Assembly (NCBI RefSeq): GCF_025602895.1
Contig: NW_026516458.1
Span: 1 to 38,910 of the forward strand
DNA length: 38,910 nt
Direction of reading: 5' to 3'
From: Polychytrium aggregatum
Taxonomy: Eukaryota; Chytridiomycota; Chytridiomycetes; Polychytriales
A program made the translations under genes and the position numbers. Below are positions 20,495 through 29,247 of this stretch, in pieces (the stretch's first letter is position 1; the number at the start of each line of letters is the position of its first letter). The notes beneath the pieces are model-generated. The model was not told the DNA's origin. It did not search any database and was given only the letters and a program-made list of their open reading frames with translations.

Positions 20495-20959
20495 GTCAGA
20501 TCACGGGATCAAGAGGAGATCAAAAGAAAAAGATAGAGAAGGGTTTTATTGATCTTAGCGAGGCTAGGATCTAGAGTCAAGTGTGTCTGGGGTCGAAGGT
20601 GATGACCAGAAACATGAGCGGGTGAAGGCGGGCTATTTATCTGTCTGGCGGTCCCGGAGGCGAAGCCTGCCGCAGCGGGGGCGAAGCAGCGGAGGCGGCG
20701 GGACAGCAGCCAGGCAGCAACGGCTAACCGGAGAAACATGTGAAAGTCTGACAAATGCTCGGTGGCTGACAAATGCGGGTGACACAGCGTCTGACTAATG
20801 CATGGTCGATGACAAATGCAGGGAAAACAGAGCGGCGTGTGCAACATGAGAGCAAGGAAAAAGGAAAGGCGTCACAGGACAAAGGAAAAGGAAAGTGTGC
20901 GACGCAAACAGTGACACAAGTGCGACGGTGCAGCTAGGCGGGCAGAGCGATCTGTGACA
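20494..20959 (-). repeat. Gyp-D1 5' LTR, 466 bp
   Basis: Reads TGTCACAGATCG...GATCTGACA on the minus strand, with TATA-like GATAAATA and AATAAAA. The primer site TGGTAGCATCGG follows without a gap (minus, from 20493). The base at 20494 is shared with the gag ATG. Confidence 0.95.
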
Positions 20960-20964
20960 CCTCT

Positions 20965-21561
20965 GCCATTTATTGCAGAAATGCACGACCGACTCGCAGG
21001 GAAGCGATTCTTCAGCGGACTAGATGTCCGAGACGGCTTCAACACCGTACGGATGGATGAGGGAAGCATTTCGAAAACTGCATTCCGCACCAGGTATGGC
21101 ACGTTTGAGTACCTTGTGATGCCCATGGGGCTCACGAACTCACCGGCTTGCTTCATGGCCATGATGAATCGGATCTTCCACGAATACTATGACAAGTTCA
21201 TGGTCGCATACGTGGACGACGTTCTGGTGTATTCAGATACTCTGGAAGACCATGCCGATCACCTCGACCGGGTCTTGAGCAAGTTCCAAACCAACGGACT
21301 CCACGCAAAGCTCATGAAGTGTAGCTTCGCCATGGAGTCCGTGCCCTTTTGCGGACATCAAGTGTCAAGGCAAGGACTCAGCATCACGCCCGACAAGGCG
21401 GATGCGGTGCTAAGCTTTGGGCAATTGGAATTACTCGGAGATGTACAATCATTTCTCGGGCTGACTAATTGGCTCAAGGAGTTTATTCCGAGCTATGCCG
21501 AAACATGTCTACCACTGACAAGCCTGTTGCCGAAGAAAGCAGAATGGCGTTGGACTGAGGA
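20965..21561 (+). CDS. pol: Gyp-C Pol, segment 2: reverse transcriptase core
   Basis: Resumes after the second CCTCT (20960-20964), exactly in frame with segment 1, so the joined reading runs RTPL then PFIAEM. It holds LDVRDGF, the VMPMGLTNSPA block and the catalytic YVDD (21209-21220), then the thumb and connection region with FLGLTNWLKEF. It ends at GAGGA (21557-21561), where Gyp-D2 enters. No internal damage is seen. Confidence 0.92.
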
Positions 21562-22054
21562 TGTCACAGATCCCTCTGCCCGCCTAGCTGCACCGTCGCA
21601 CTTGTGTCACTGTTTGCGTCGCACACTTTCTATTTCCTTTGTCCTGTGACGCCTTTCCTTTTTCCTTGCTCTCATGTTGCACATGCCGCTCTGTGTTCCC
21701 TGCATTTGTCATCGACCATGCATTAGTCAGACGCTGTGTCACCCGCATTTGTCAGCCACCGAGCATTTGTCAGACTTTCACATGTTTCTCCGGTTAGCCG
21801 CTGCTGCCTGGCTGCTGTCCCGCCGCTGCTGCCTGGCTGCTGTCCCGCCGCCTCCACTGCTTCGCCCCCGCTGCGGCAGGCTTCGCCTCCGGGATCGCCA
21901 GACAGATAAATAGCCCGCCTTCGCCCGCTCATGTTTCTGGTCATCACCTTCGACCCCAGACACACTTGACTATAGATCCTAGCCTCGCTAAGATCAATAA
22001 AAGCACCTTCTCTATCTTCTTCTTTTGACTTCCTCTTGATCCCGTGATCTGACA
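21562..22054 (+). repeat. Gyp-D2 5' LTR, 493 bp
   Basis: TGTCA...TGACA ends. It carries a 25-bp tandem duplication (unit GCTGCTGCCTGGCTGCTGTC plus CCGCC, near 21800-21850) that is absent from D1 and D3. GATAAATA starts at 21905 and AATAAA is at 21996-22001. The primer site TGGTAGCATCGG follows directly. Confidence 0.95.
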
Positions 22055-23112
22055 TGGTAGCATCGGACGATCCCGCCGTCAATGCCTGTCTCCAGGCCCT
22101 TGAACAACTCTCGCTCGAGGACCGCGCCCTGGTCCTCTCCGCCCTGACCGCCCAGCCGAATCTCCCCACCGTCCCTCCCGGTTTCAAGCGTCCCAAGATC
22201 CCGCTCCCCGACGCCTTCACTGGCGAGCGTAAGGCTGCTGTCGTTGACGAGTTTGTCTTCTCAATGACCGAGTACATTGCCTTTCACAGTCTCGATGACG
22301 CCACCGCTGTCGCCACCGTCGCCATGAACCTCAAGGGCAAGGCCAAGACCTGGTGGCGCCTCTGGTCCCAGGGCAAGCAACTCGACAACCTGACCCCGGC
22401 CGCCGTCCTGTCCCTCGTCCGCGACACCTTCCTTCCGTCCACCTCGCTGCGCACCACCGAGGATGAGTTCGAAGCACTGCGCCACACCGGCTCCGTCGAG
22501 CAGTTCAACTCTCGCTTCCGCGATCTCCTCCTCGAGCTGCCCCACTTCAGCAACAACCGCCAGAACCTGCAGCGCTACCTCACCAAGCTCAAGCACAGGG
22601 TGCGCATCGAAGTCGAATGGAAGCTTGACTCCAACACAGCCACCCTCGAAGATGCCATGGCCCTCGCCGAGCGATACGAGTCCATCATGGGTCAATCGCA
22701 ACCCCTGATGCAGCAGCCCGCTCGCACTCCGTTCCGTGACCAACCCTTCCGCGAGCTCCCGTTCCAGCGTCCTCCTCTCTTCCGCGCTCCACCTGGCCAG
22801 CCGCAGTTCCGCCCCATGGTCCGTCCTCCTCGTCCCGCCTTCCAGCCAACCCAGCCTCCCGCACGTGACCCCAACGCCATGGACCTCGACAACGTCGACA
22901 TGCGCCCGATCAAGAAGCTCACCGACCGCGAGAAGGAGTACCTCCGCCGTAACGGAGGCTGCTTCCGCTGCCGCAAGTTCGGCCACATCGCCTCGCAGTG
23001 TCCCTTGAACCAGCCCCGCATCAACGCCATCGTCGAGACCGCCGACCAGGCCACCTTCTACGAAGATCAGGGAAACGACGAGGCGGCAACCCCTGGATCC
23101 TACGACCTCTGA
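22054..23112 (+). CDS. gag: Gyp-D2 Gag structural protein
   Basis: 352 residues from an ATG made of the final A of the LTR and the TG of the primer site. A capsid-like domain, a Pro/Arg/Phe-rich stretch (RDQPFRELPFQRPPLF), PNAMDLDNVD and the knuckle CFRCRKFGHIASQC are visible. The C-terminus, EDQGNDEAATPGSYDL, covers the slippery heptamer. The TGA stop (23110-23112) is in the loop of the frameshift hairpin. It appears identical in sequence to D3 Gag. Confidence 0.94.
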   Translation: MVASDDPAVNACLQALEQLSLEDRALVLSALTAQPNLPTVPPGFKRPKIPLPDAFTGERKAAVVDEFVFSMTEYIAFHSLDDATAVATVAMNLKGKAKTWWRLWSQGKQLDNLTPAAVLSLVRDTFLPSTSLRTTEDEFEALRHTGSVEQFNSRFRDLLLELPHFSNNRQNLQRYLTKLKHRVRIEVEWKLDSNTATLEDAMALAERYESIMGQSQPLMQQPARTPFRDQPFRELPFQRPPLFRAPPGQPQFRPMVRPPRPAFQPTQPPARDPNAMDLDNVDMRPIKKLTDREKEYLRRNGGCFRCRKFGHIASQCPLNQPRINAIVETADQATFYEDQGNDEAATPGSYDL

Positions 23113-26100
23113 AGGACCCGGCGAGTTGCCGCCATCCGACTCCGACCCCCGACGCTGACATATTGACTCTCGCCACCGGACCCCACCTGATCAACTCTCT
23201 CATCGACGAACCCCACCGCATTGCCGCCAACCACGGCAAGGGACTGCTTGTGATCGACGCCACCCTCAACGGCTCCCCGATCACCGTCCTCATCGACCCT
23301 GGTGCGACCAACTCGCACATCTCCGAGACCCTCGCCTCGACCCTCGACCTTCGAACCAAGACCACCGCCAACGCCGTCACGATGCCCAACGGCAAGTCCT
23401 TCCCGTCCTCCGTCACCGATCCCGTCGACCTCACCATCCACGACTACCACGCCCGCATCAACCTCTTCACCGCGCCACTCACCTGGGACGTCATCCTCGG
23501 CAAGAACTGGCTCGACCAGACCAACCCCGAGATCGACTGGCCCTCCAACCGAATCAAGTTCTCGATCGACGGGAAGCACCACACTTGGACGGCATCGCGA
23601 CCCGACTCCGGAATGCCACTCACGACCCTCGAACTCCGATCCCAGTACCACATGTCGACCCAGCAGATCAACGCACTCGCTTCGACTCCCGGCGCCGTGT
23701 ATGTTTGTGCTCTGAGCAGTGACTTGAATACAGTTGCTGTTGAACCCTACGACCCCGTTGCCCAACTCGCCCGTGTCCTCGAACCACTGACCCCCGAACA
23801 CCGATCCATCATCGCAAAGTACCGCGATGCCTTCAACGAACTCAAGGAACTCCCGCCTCACCGACCCGGCATCGACATGAACATCCGACTCGACGACTCT
23901 GCCAAGCCAACTTGGTCGTCGCTCTACCAAATGTCGGCCGAAGAACTCGCTCGACTCAAAGACGAACTCGACCGATTGCTCCGGATCGGCCACATCCGCA
24001 AGTCCGTCTCGCCCTTCGGCGCACCGATCTTCTGGGTCAAGCAGGGCGACAAGTTCCGACTCGTCTTTGACTTCCGCGCCCTCAACAAGATCACCGTCAA
24101 GGACCGCACCGCGCTGCCCAACATGCGCGAGATCATCGACCGCCTGTCCAAGTGCCGTGTCTTCTCCAAGCTCGACTTGCAACGCGGATTCCACCAGATC
24201 CGCATTGCCGACGCCGACACCCCCAAGACGGCCTTCAGGACCAAGTACGGCCACTTTGAGTGGCTTGTGATGCCCTTCGGCCTCGCCAACAGTCCCTCGG
24301 TTTTCCAAGCCGCGATGAACGACATCTTCCGCGAATACATCGACGATTTTGTGTTCGTCTACATCGACGACATCCTGATCGCATCCGAGGACGAGGACCA
24401 GCACATCCGCCACATCGAACTGGTCCTCGACAAGATCCACCGACACGGCTTCAAGATCCGACCCGAGAAGTGTTCGTTCTTCAACTCGACCGTCACCTAT
24501 CTCGGCTTCATCATCGGCGAAGGACGCATCCAAGTGCATCCCTCGCGCATCGACGCCATCAAGAACTACCCGCGACCAACGACCGAACACGAACTCCGCA
24601 GCTTCCTCGGCTTGACCAACACCATCATGAGCTTTGTCCCTGGCTACGCTGCCCTCGCCGGTCCGCTCTCGACGCTGATCACCACCCGCTCTGCCAACTC
24701 GACCAAGTCCGTCGTCTGGGACGACAACGCCATCGCCGCCTTCGAGCAGCTCAAGTTGCTCTCGCCTCAGTCGCTGCACATGGTCAACCCGGACAAAGAC
24801 ATTCACCTCTTCACCAACTGGTCCGAGTCAAGCGCATCGATTGGTGGATGGATCGGCCAGGACATGGACGGATCCGGCACAGTGCGCCCCATCGCCTTCA
24901 ACTCGCAGAAACTGCACGGATCCGAGCTCAACTACTCGCCCTACAACGGCGAGCTGCTGTCGATCACCCGCCACCTCGACAAGTTCAAGAACTACCTCGT
25001 CGGCCGCAAAGTCTTCCTCCACACCGACCAGAAGGCGCTCAAGCACATCCTCGACTCCAAGACCCTCAACAAGCGCCAACAGCGAGCCATCGACACGATG
25101 CTGGACTTTGACCTCAAGATCCAGTGGATCCCCGGCTCGTGGAACAAGGTCGCCGACGTGCTCTCGCGCACACCGACAGCCATCTCCAAGGCCGTCCAAG
25201 TCTCGATCATCAACGCGATTGTCAACCTCGGACCCTCGCCCGACGATCTCTTGGACACCATCCGCACTCAGTACAGCTCCGACCCGATCCTGTCAGCACT
25301 GATCTCGGCCCTCCGCGACAACTCGACCGACGGACTCAAGCCGTGGATGAAGGCACAGCTGCACCGCTTCTCACTTCGACACGGGATTCTCTACTTCGAC
25401 TCGACCCGCATCTGCATCCCCGGCAAGGACCTCCGCATCTCGATCATCAAGGACCACCACGACTCTGTCTGTGCAGCTCACCCCGGCACCAACACGCTCT
25501 ACAAGGCCATCTCGACACACTACTACTGGCCCGCCATGTCCAAGGACATTGCCGAGTGGGTCTCGCACTGCGACATCTGCCAGCGAGCCAAGATCCGACG
25601 ACAACAAGCATACGGCCACTTCTCTCGGATCCCTGTGGCCACCCGCAAGATGGACACTGTCGCCCTCGACTTCATCCTCGGACTCCCGCCTGTCACGGAC
25701 TCACTCTCGGGCCGCACCTTCAACTCGATCACGATCTTTGTCGACTCCCTCACCAAGTACGTCGTCCTGGTTCCTGGCAACAAGACCGACTCGGCCGAAG
25801 ACGTCGCCCGCCAGTACTTCCGCGATGTCTTTGTGCACTTTGGACTCGCCGGCACTTTCATCTCGGATCACGACACACGCTTCCGGTCGGCCTTCTGGAC
25901 AGGACTTAACGCTCTGCTCAAGACCGAACTCCGGATCGCCTTTGCCCACCACCACGAGGCCGCCGGACAAGTCGAACGCTTTGTGGCAACCGTCGCCGAG
26001 GCCATCCGCTGTTCGACTCTGGCCCTCGGCTCCCGCTGGATCGATCAAGTGCCGTACATCCAGTTCGCGCTCAACTCACACAACTCAGCATCGACTGGAC

Positions 26101-26807
26101 ATTCGCCCTTCTTCCTGATGCACGGTCAGCATCCTCGCACTCCTGCCAACACCGACATCATCGCCGAGTCCAACCCCGCAGCACAGTCGATCGAGGAGAT
26201 GCAAGCGACTCTGGACTTGGTCTCGGACAACATCGGCAAGGCCCAGGACCGGGCCCTGTACTACGCCAACCGACATCGACGCGATATCAGCTACGACATT
26301 GGCGACCAATTCCTGATCGACACGACCGCGTATCACTTCAGCACGGACGACGTCACACCCTCCAAGATGCGGATGCCGTACTTGGGACCCTTCAAGATCG
26401 TCGAGAAGATCGGGACGACTGGATATCGACTTCGACTCCCGAGGACCCTCCGATTCACAACCGAACTCCCAGCTTCCGCCCTCGTCCCGTACAACACACC
26501 ATCGACTGAACAACTTGTGTTTGACGAACCCGGACCCAACCACAACGACGAATCAGTGTTCGAAGCGATCATTGGACACAGGATCAACCGACGACGTCGA
26601 CTTCCTGGATATCGACACGAGTTCCTGCTCCGCTGGCAGGGATACGACCCATCTTACGACTCGTGGGCACCACTCGCCGAACTCTTGGATGGAGGACGCG
26701 CAGACATCCACGACTTCCTCAGCCGCAACCGCAACCTTCCGGAAATGGACACACTGATCGACCTTTGCCAAGCACAAGTGCAACGCAACTCGGGATCGAA
26801 AAATTGA
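22998..26807 (+). CDS. pol: Gyp-D2 Pol polyprotein with chromodomain
   Basis: 1269-residue open frame, entered from gag at 23070. Protease has D-P-G (23295-23303). Reverse transcriptase has YIDD (residues 455-458). RNase H keeps E652, D677 and D720, but codon 607 (24816-24818) is AAC, giving LFTNWSE where D1 has LFTDWSE; this is the first catalytic aspartate. Integrase has DHHD, AHPG, CDIC and D891, D957, E993. A GPY/F motif and a C-terminal chromodomain follow. The rest is intact. With RNase H presumably inactive, the copy would need help in trans. Confidence 0.95.
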   Translation: MSLEPAPHQRHRRDRRPGHLLRRSGKRRGGNPWILRPLKDPASCRHPTPTPDADILTLATGPHLINSLIDEPHRIAANHGKGLLVIDATLNGSPITVLIDPGATNSHISETLASTLDLRTKTTANAVTMPNGKSFPSSVTDPVDLTIHDYHARINLFTAPLTWDVILGKNWLDQTNPEIDWPSNRIKFSIDGKHHTWTASRPDSGMPLTTLELRSQYHMSTQQINALASTPGAVYVCALSSDLNTVAVEPYDPVAQLARVLEPLTPEHRSIIAKYRDAFNELKELPPHRPGIDMNIRLDDSAKPTWSSLYQMSAEELARLKDELDRLLRIGHIRKSVSPFGAPIFWVKQGDKFRLVFDFRALNKITVKDRTALPNMREIIDRLSKCRVFSKLDLQRGFHQIRIADADTPKTAFRTKYGHFEWLVMPFGLANSPSVFQAAMNDIFREYIDDFVFVYIDDILIASEDEDQHIRHIELVLDKIHRHGFKIRPEKCSFFNSTVTYLGFIIGEGRIQVHPSRIDAIKNYPRPTTEHELRSFLGLTNTIMSFVPGYAALAGPLSTLITTRSANSTKSVVWDDNAIAAFEQLKLLSPQSLHMVNPDKDIHLFTNWSESSASIGGWIGQDMDGSGTVRPIAFNSQKLHGSELNYSPYNGELLSITRHLDKFKNYLVGRKVFLHTDQKALKHILDSKTLNKRQQRAIDTMLDFDLKIQWIPGSWNKVADVLSRTPTAISKAVQVSIINAIVNLGPSPDDLLDTIRTQYSSDPILSALISALRDNSTDGLKPWMKAQLHRFSLRHGILYFDSTRICIPGKDLRISIIKDHHDSVCAAHPGTNTLYKAISTHYYWPAMSKDIAEWVSHCDICQRAKIRRQQAYGHFSRIPVATRKMDTVALDFILGLPPVTDSLSGRTFNSITIFVDSLTKYVVLVPGNKTDSAEDVARQYFRDVFVHFGLAGTFISDHDTRFRSAFWTGLNALLKTELRIAFAHHHEAAGQVERFVATVAEAIRCSTLALGSRWIDQVPYIQFALNSHNSASTGHSPFFLMHGQHPRTPANTDIIAESNPAAQSIEEMQATLDLVSDNIGKAQDRALYYANRHRRDISYDIGDQFLIDTTAYHFSTDDVTPSKMRMPYLGPFKIVEKIGTTGYRLRLPRTLRFTTELPASALVPYNTPSTEQLVFDEPGPNHNDESVFEAIIGHRINRRRRLPGYRHEFLLRWQGYDPSYDSWAPLAELLDGGRADIHDFLSRNRNLPEMDTLIDLCQAQVQRNSGSKN
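23070..23133 (+). promoter_or_regulatory. Gyp-D2 programmed -1 frameshift signal
   Basis: Heptamer G-GGA-AAC (23070-23076) in gag frame, spacer GACGA (23077-23081), then a perfect 9-bp stem GGCGGCAAC (23082-23090) with GTTGCCGCC (23125-23133). The 34-nt loop holds the gag TGA. Slipping back one base yields the pol reading GKRRGG. Pol is open from 22953. Confidence 0.9.
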
Positions 26808-26841
26808 TGGTTTGACTTGAGCACAATTTTTCTGGGGGGGA

Positions 26842-27334
26842 TGTCACAGATCCCTCTGCCCGCCTAGCTGCACCGTCGCACTTGTGTCACTGTTTGCGTT
26901 GCAGACTTTCTATTTCCTTTGTCCTGTGACGCCTTTCCTTTTTCCTTGCTCTCATGTTGCACACGCCGCTCTGTGTTCCCTGCATTTGTCATCGACCATG
27001 CATTAGTCAGACGCCGTGTCACCCGCATTTGTCAGCCACCGAGCATTTGTCAGACTTTCACATGTTTCTCCGGTTAGCCGCTGCTGCCTGGCTGCTGTCC
27101 CGCCGCTGCTGCCTGGCTGCTGTCCCGCCGCCTCCACTGCTTCGCCCCCGCTGCGGCAGGCTTCGCCTCCGGGACCGCCAGACAGATAAATAGCCCGCCT
27201 TCGCCCGCTCATGTTTCTGGTCATCACCTTCGACCCCAGACACACTTGACTATAGATCCTAGCCTCGCTAAGCTCAATAAAAGCACCTTCTCTATCTTCT
27301 TCTTTTGACTTCCTCTTGATCCCGTGATCTGACA
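26842..27334 (+). repeat. Gyp-D2 3' LTR, 493 bp, with polypurine tract alongside
   Basis: Polypurine tract GGGGGGGA (26834-26841) precedes it, and the inverted repeat AAAAATTG (26799-26806) / CAATTTTT (26824-26831) overlaps the pol stop. It has the same 25-bp duplication as the 5' LTR. It differs from the 5' LTR at about six positions, two of which (26900 T, 26904 G) are shared with the D3 downstream LTR. Confidence 0.95.
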
Positions 27335-27339
27335 GAGGA

Positions 27340-27974
27340 ACAACAAACAGCGGTTCGGGTACTGCAACACCGAATCTCTTCCCACCCAGTGTTAAGGTTT
27401 TATGACCCAATGAGCCCTGTCATCATCCATTCGGATGCCTCCAGGTACGCCGGAGGAGGGGTGATACTCCAAGAATTTGAGGATGGAACCCATCCCATCT
27501 TATTTTGGTCGAGAAAGTGGACGGATGCCGAGAGAAACTACTCAACCTACGAGCACGAACTATTGGCGCTTCACGACTTGATCAAGCACGGCCGTCCATA
27601 CCTCGTGGGAACCAAGTTCCACGTTGTCACAGATCACAAGGCGCTGATCTGGCTGAACACTCAGGCAACCATAAACCGAAGACAGGCGCGGTGGATTCTC
27701 AATTTCCAAGATTACGACTTTACCATCGAACATATCCCAGGATCCAACAACACAATTGCAGATGTGTTGAGTCGCGCTCCGTGCCATAGGCCACTCTGCT
27801 CCAAGTGTAGAGGAAGGGTCGATTCGGACACAGCGCAAATCCAAGTGGCAGCGACGATGACCACGCTCTCGACCACCAACTTCCTTGAAGATGTCCGAGC
27901 AGCCCTCGAGGATGATGAGTTCGTACGGGACCTTCACCAAGGCTCAGTTGAATCCAAGGAGAGGATACGTCCTG
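27340..27974 (+). CDS. pol: Gyp-C Pol, segment 3: RNase H and connection to integrase
   Basis: Resumes in frame after the second GAGGA (27335-27339). RNase H shows HSDAS, YSTYEHELLAL, VTDHKAL and NNTIADVLSR, carrying the four acidic residues. A Cys-containing linker (CHRPLCSKCRG) follows. It ends at TCCTG (27970-27974), where a solo LTR lies. Read alone, the frame stops inside that LTR at 27982. Confidence 0.9.
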
Positions 27975-28283
27975 TGTTATGAACGTGACTGACAGTCGCG
28001 CGACACGTCACTCATGATCCACCCTGCATGGCCACATGGTCATGATTCATGACCGTGGGAAACATAGGATCGGAGACTAAATATATTCTCCGAAGGGCGA
28101 GCGGGGGGGGGGAGTAGGCATAGACTTAAATAGACCACCCCGCTCCCCTCCTGATGAACGCTAGTGAATTATCACTTCTAATAAACGATTATCACTCTCC
28201 TTGTCTGTCCCTGTTCCCGTCCCGTCCTAGCTCCCCTGTCCCTGCCCTTGATTCCCCTGCCCTGCCCTCGCCAATTCCTGACA
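27975..28283 (+). repeat. Solo-G: solo LTR, 309 bp
   Basis: Starts TGTTATGAACG and ends CCTGACA. The flanking 5-bp repeat TCCTG is perfect (27970-27974, 28284-28288), and removing LTR plus one repeat restores the Gyp-C frame. It contains a TATA-like CTTAAATAG (about 28125), AATAAA (28180-28185) and a long G run (about 28103-28112). No gag or pol is attached, so it is the remnant of LTR-LTR recombination. No other copy is in the window. Confidence 0.88.
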
Positions 28284-28288
28284 TCCTG

Positions 28289-28910
28289 GGGTCAACACCC
28301 AACGACTCTCCTGGAGGAACGGACTCCTGCACTATGACCATGATCGGCTCTATGTGCCGAAGGTGGAGCCACTTCGGACATTGATATTGCAGACACACCA
28401 CGATGTGATCACAGTCGGACACCTTGGGCAACTACGGACACTTGAAAGGGTTAGCAGGGAGTTTTGGTGGCCAACTATGCGAGCCGATGTGATTCGTTAT
28501 GTTACGGGCTGTGAAACGTGTCAGAAGTCGAAACCGAGGAACCATCTCCTCGACGGTCTCCTTCATCCGTTACCCATTCCGGAGGAGAGATTCAGTTCTG
28601 TCTCCATGGACTTTGCATACATGCCAAAGTCCAAACGGGGAAATGACAAGTGTCTGATCCTTGTGGACCGACTTACGAAATATGCACGATTTGTGCCGTG
28701 CACGACGAGAACCACAGCTGAAGAACTTGCAGGGTTGTTTATTCAACACTGGTTTGTCAGTTTCGGTCTCCCTCTGGAGCTGATATCGGACAGGGACCCT
28801 CTATTTACGTCCGTGTTTTGGACAGAAGTCACGAAGAAACTCAATATCTCGCAGAAACTGACGACCGCTAGACATCAACAAGCGAACGGGCAAGCCGAAT
28901 CGGTGGTAAA
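28289..28910 (+). CDS. pol: Gyp-C Pol, segment 4: integrase, cut by Gyp-E
   Basis: Continues in frame from 28289. The HHCC zinc module (THHD, GHLG, CETC) is followed by the catalytic core with the first Asp in SMDF, the second in SDRD and the Glu in GQAES. The reading is cut two bases into a codon at 28910 by the Gyp-E LTR, a few residues after the catalytic Glu. GTAAA (28906-28910) is the presumed left target duplication. The rest of integrase would resume beyond Gyp-E, off-window. Confidence 0.9.
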
Positions 28911-29214
28911 TGTGACATCCCGTGGGTCGTCACATGACGCGAGTCGCAGGAGCATAAAAGGGGCGGCCACTCCCAACCGCAGAGCGCCGGCAAGAAGAGT
29001 CACTTGTTATCTCGTTCACTTTCATCGCCTGCACTCATTCACCAATACACTACTCCATTGTTTGTCTTGGTCGTTCTCTCGCCGTGCCCATCGTCGTCGT
29101 CTCTCGACCTGTCCGCCTTATCCGCCCTGTCCATAGTGTCCGCCCTGTTCGCCCTGCCCGCTCTGATCGTCCTGCCCGTCCCGACCGCTTCGCCTGCCCT
29201 GCACGTCCGTCACA
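28911..29214 (+). repeat. Gyp-E 5' LTR, 304 bp
   Basis: TGTGAC...GTCACA inverted repeat ends. TATA-like CATAAAA starts at 28953. AAGAAGAGTCA (28992-29002), 39 bases after that start, complements the primer site. I see no clear AATAAA. Confidence 0.85.
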
Positions 29215-29216
29215 TT

Positions 29217-29227
29217 TGACTCTTCTT
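29217..29227 (+). other. Gyp-E primer binding site, self-priming type
   Basis: TGACTCTTCTT, two bases after the LTR end, is the exact complement of AAGAAGAGTCA in the LTR (28992-29002). Eleven pairs, as in Tf1. Confidence 0.78.
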
Positions 29228-29247
29228 CTCACTCGACCGTGCCCCGT

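Larger units (their letters stand above)
15241..20959 (-). mobile_element. Gyp-D1: complete, apparently intact Ty3/Gypsy element
   Basis: 5719 bp, with LTRs at 20494-20959 (5') and 15241-15706 (3'), both 466 bp, in which I found no difference on reading. Target duplication CCTCT (15236-15240, 20960-20964) is perfect. Gag, frameshift signal and all pol motifs are present, including the RNase H aspartate lost in D2. This is the best candidate here for an active copy. It lies head-to-head with D2, 602 bp apart. Confidence 0.97.
21562..27334 (+). mobile_element. Gyp-D2: complete Ty3/Gypsy element, RNase H mutant
   Basis: 5773 bp with two 493-bp LTRs and perfect target duplication GAGGA (21557-21561, 27335-27339). 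The LTRs differ at about six positions. All frames are open, but the first RNase H aspartate is Asn, so the copy is probably not autonomous. Orientation is opposite to D1. Confidence 0.97.
12365..28910 (+). mobile_element. Gyp-C: Ty3/Gypsy element, split by four insertions
   Basis: LTR, primer site, repeat-bearing leader and one continuous gag-pol frame, interrupted by Gyp-D1, Gyp-D2, Solo-G and, after the integrase active site, Gyp-E. Coding segments are 12962-15240, 20965-21561, 27340-27974 and 28289-28910. The remaining integrase tail and the 3' LTR must lie beyond Gyp-E, off-window. Frame and motifs are preserved across the three insertions whose two sides are both visible. Confidence 0.93.

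Noticed and set aside
23100..24806. Long antisense open frames opposite D pol (up to 568 codons; also at 34656-36362 and 17742-19388)
   Set aside because: They mirror the GC-rich pol codons on the other strand, have biased composition and no recognisable domain, and shift with pol. Treated as shadows.
28309..28313. A second TCCTG as the right target duplication of the solo LTR
   Set aside because: It would give a non-canonical LTR end and a frameshift in Gyp-C. The copy at 28284-28288 gives a TG...CA LTR and restores the frame.
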